NCBI RefSeq assembly: GCF_009184545.1
Contig: NZ_QJOW01000002.1
Span: forward strand, 489,929 to 553,928
Source of the DNA: Halosegnis rubeus
GTDB lineage: Archaea > Halobacteriota > Halobacteria > Halobacteriales > Haloarculaceae
Length of the DNA: 64,000 nucleotides
Direction of reading: 5' to 3'
Shown: piece after piece, positions 63,455 through 64,000 of the stretch
Layout of the letters: each line of letters starts with the position of its first letter
Numbering within the stretch: position 1 is the stretch's first letter
Notes under the pieces: model-generated
Told to the model about the DNA's origin: nothing
Database searches by the model: none
The model's input: only the letters and a program-made list of their open reading frames with translations
Translations under genes and position numbers: made by a program

Positions 63455-63873
63455 GTGGCGATCGTGAGTCGTGGGGGTGTGATACCGCTCCAAACCGGTC
63501 TCGACGCCGACATACAGACGTTCATCGAAACCACCCTCGTTCCGAACGCCGTCGAGTTCGCGACGAACGCAGCGACGTTCCTACTCACGGTCGCAATTGT
63601 CTACTACGCCGGCAAGGCGACGCTTCTCCCGCTCACCGAGGAACCCTCCGAGCGCGAGGGGCCGGCGAGACGCTCGTGAAGCCAGCTCGAAAGCTGACGC
63701 TCGTGGGGGTCGGCTTGCTCGCAGTCACGGTCGGCTTTGCCGTCGCCGGGTTCGGAAATCTCCTCTCGTCGATCGCGACTGTCGTCGCGGCGTTGACCCT
63801 CGCAATCGGCTTCGCCTCACAAGATCTCATTGGGAACCTCGTCGCCGGCGCGTTCCTCATCGGTGATCCCAAG
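63455..63873 (+). pseudogene. mscS: MscS-family mechanosensitive channel, frameshifted and cut by a TnpB element
   Basis: The first frame (GTG 63455) encodes TM1 (FLLTVAIVYYAGKATLLPLTE) and then drifts into EPSEREGPARRS and a stop at 63677-63679. The other frame resumes the family sequence (TLRARGAGETLVKPARKL, then FGNLLSSIATVVAALTLAIG and FASQDLIGNLVAGAFLIGDPK). One missing base at about 63641-63643 explains the switch. The reading then runs into the right end of a TnpB element at 63874, so the beta domain and C-terminus are lost or displaced beyond the window. Confidence 0.8.
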
Positions 63874-63875
63874 GT

Positions 63876-64000
63876 GAACTACCCCACCCTACTCAGCCAC
63901 TGTTGTGGCTTCGTTGAGGGTGGGGCTTCCTGTTTCGATGACGCGCTTTGCAGACACCGAAGTGGTGTCCGTAGGGAGCGCAGTCTCCACAGGCGTGGAT
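63876..64000 (-). ncRNA. Right end of TnpB element 2, probable omega RNA scaffold
   Basis: It starts with the same sequence as element 1 (GTGAACTACCCCACCCT on the plus strand). Stems: CCCCACCCT/AGGGTGGGG (63882-63890, 63917-63925), inner AGCCAC/GTGGCT (63895-63900, 63905-63910) and GACACC/GGTGTC (63953-63958, 63964-63969). The last two replace differently sequenced stems at the same places in element 1. The guide would come from the mscS side below 63874. Confidence 0.62.
63889..64000 (-). CDS. tnpB: TnpB of a second element, C-terminal end only
   Basis: The frame carries the last 36 residues, beginning STPVETALPTDTTSVSAKRV, which aligns with STPVETALPVGTAVVPAKRV of the complete TnpB, then GSPTLNE and a tail TTVAE that differs. 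The stop (63889-63891) lies inside the RNA hairpin, 10 bp earlier relative to the element end than in copy 1. The catalytic part lies outside the window, so activity cannot be judged. Confidence 0.8.
   Translation of the reverse strand, partial: STPVETALPTDTTSVSAKRVIETGSPTLNEATTVAE

Noticed and set aside
1..64000. CRISPR array, rRNA genes, origin of replication or provirus
   Set aside because: No regularly spaced repeats, no rRNA sequence, no orc1/cdc6 gene with origin repeats, no phage structural or integrase genes seen.

Overview
The window is chromosomal DNA from a haloarchaeon (class Halobacteria). It is GC-rich with a strong C/G bias at third codon positions. The proteins are very acidic (Asp/Glu-rich, Lys-poor). 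Typical haloarchaeal families are present: halocyanin, a Bat-type HTH regulator, class I HMG-CoA reductase for archaeal lipids, deoxyhypusine synthase, split GMP synthase subunit B, a PGF-CTERM surface protein and Tat-exported copper proteins. The genus cannot be fixed from sequence alone. Most genes lack a Shine-Dalgarno sequence and instead have a short T-rich TATA-like element about 25-30 nt before the chosen start. This suggests largely leaderless transcripts, and I used it to choose starts.

Layout. 1-2308: end of a siroheme-synthesis gene, then hemA and a SprT-like protease in an overlapping run. 2310-4225: OYE-family reductase and nucleoside phosphorylase, facing away from each other. 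4224-5780: an IS1341-type element carrying TnpB, a 40-residue ribbon-helix-helix-like gene that is easy to miss, a probable omega RNA at its right end and a long palindrome at its left end. 5808-17513: ABM monooxygenase, HPP-UspA protein, pdxS, a DUF1405 membrane protein, valS, nurA, a duplicated membrane protein with a probable 5' frameshift, gpmI and two acetyltransferases. 17510-20929: nadA-nadB-nadC operon. 21079-30874: amidohydrolase, hmgA, VapBC, class IV PLP enzyme, an NCS2 permease next to a purine phosphoribosyltransferase, and a potassium channel. 30920-33735: ATP-type pckA, then two genes that have each lost their 5' end at a common point near 33190.

33739-37316: three overlapping genes (membrane protein, winged-helix regulator, Bat-like regulator) diverge from a two-gene copper module (multicopper oxidase and two-domain halocyanin). 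37410-50179: housekeeping metabolism (metY, E1 alpha, dys, adk, SDR, aldehyde dehydrogenase, MaoC, quinone-oxidoreductase-like enzyme, moaB, hydrolase, rhomboid). 50246-55970: APC permease-UspA fusion with a free UspA, then pyrG, GMP synthase subunit B and a small companion. 55971-63284: MBL hydrolase, aldo/keto reductase, ilvD, a large PGF-CTERM surface protein and a luciferase-like oxidoreductase. 63321-63391: tRNA-Pro(GGG). 63455-64000: an mscS gene broken by a frameshift and by a second TnpB element that runs off the window.

The most interesting material is about genome change. The two TnpB right ends keep RNA hairpins by compensatory change while their protein tails differ. A 54-bp palindromic insertion with a 7-bp target duplication sits in frame inside an SDR gene. 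A deletion scar joins two broken genes. One coding start is probably frameshifted. Several clean inverted repeats look like operators (vapBC, nadA, adk). No CRISPR array, rRNA or replication origin was seen, and no stretch over 300 bases lacks a gene.
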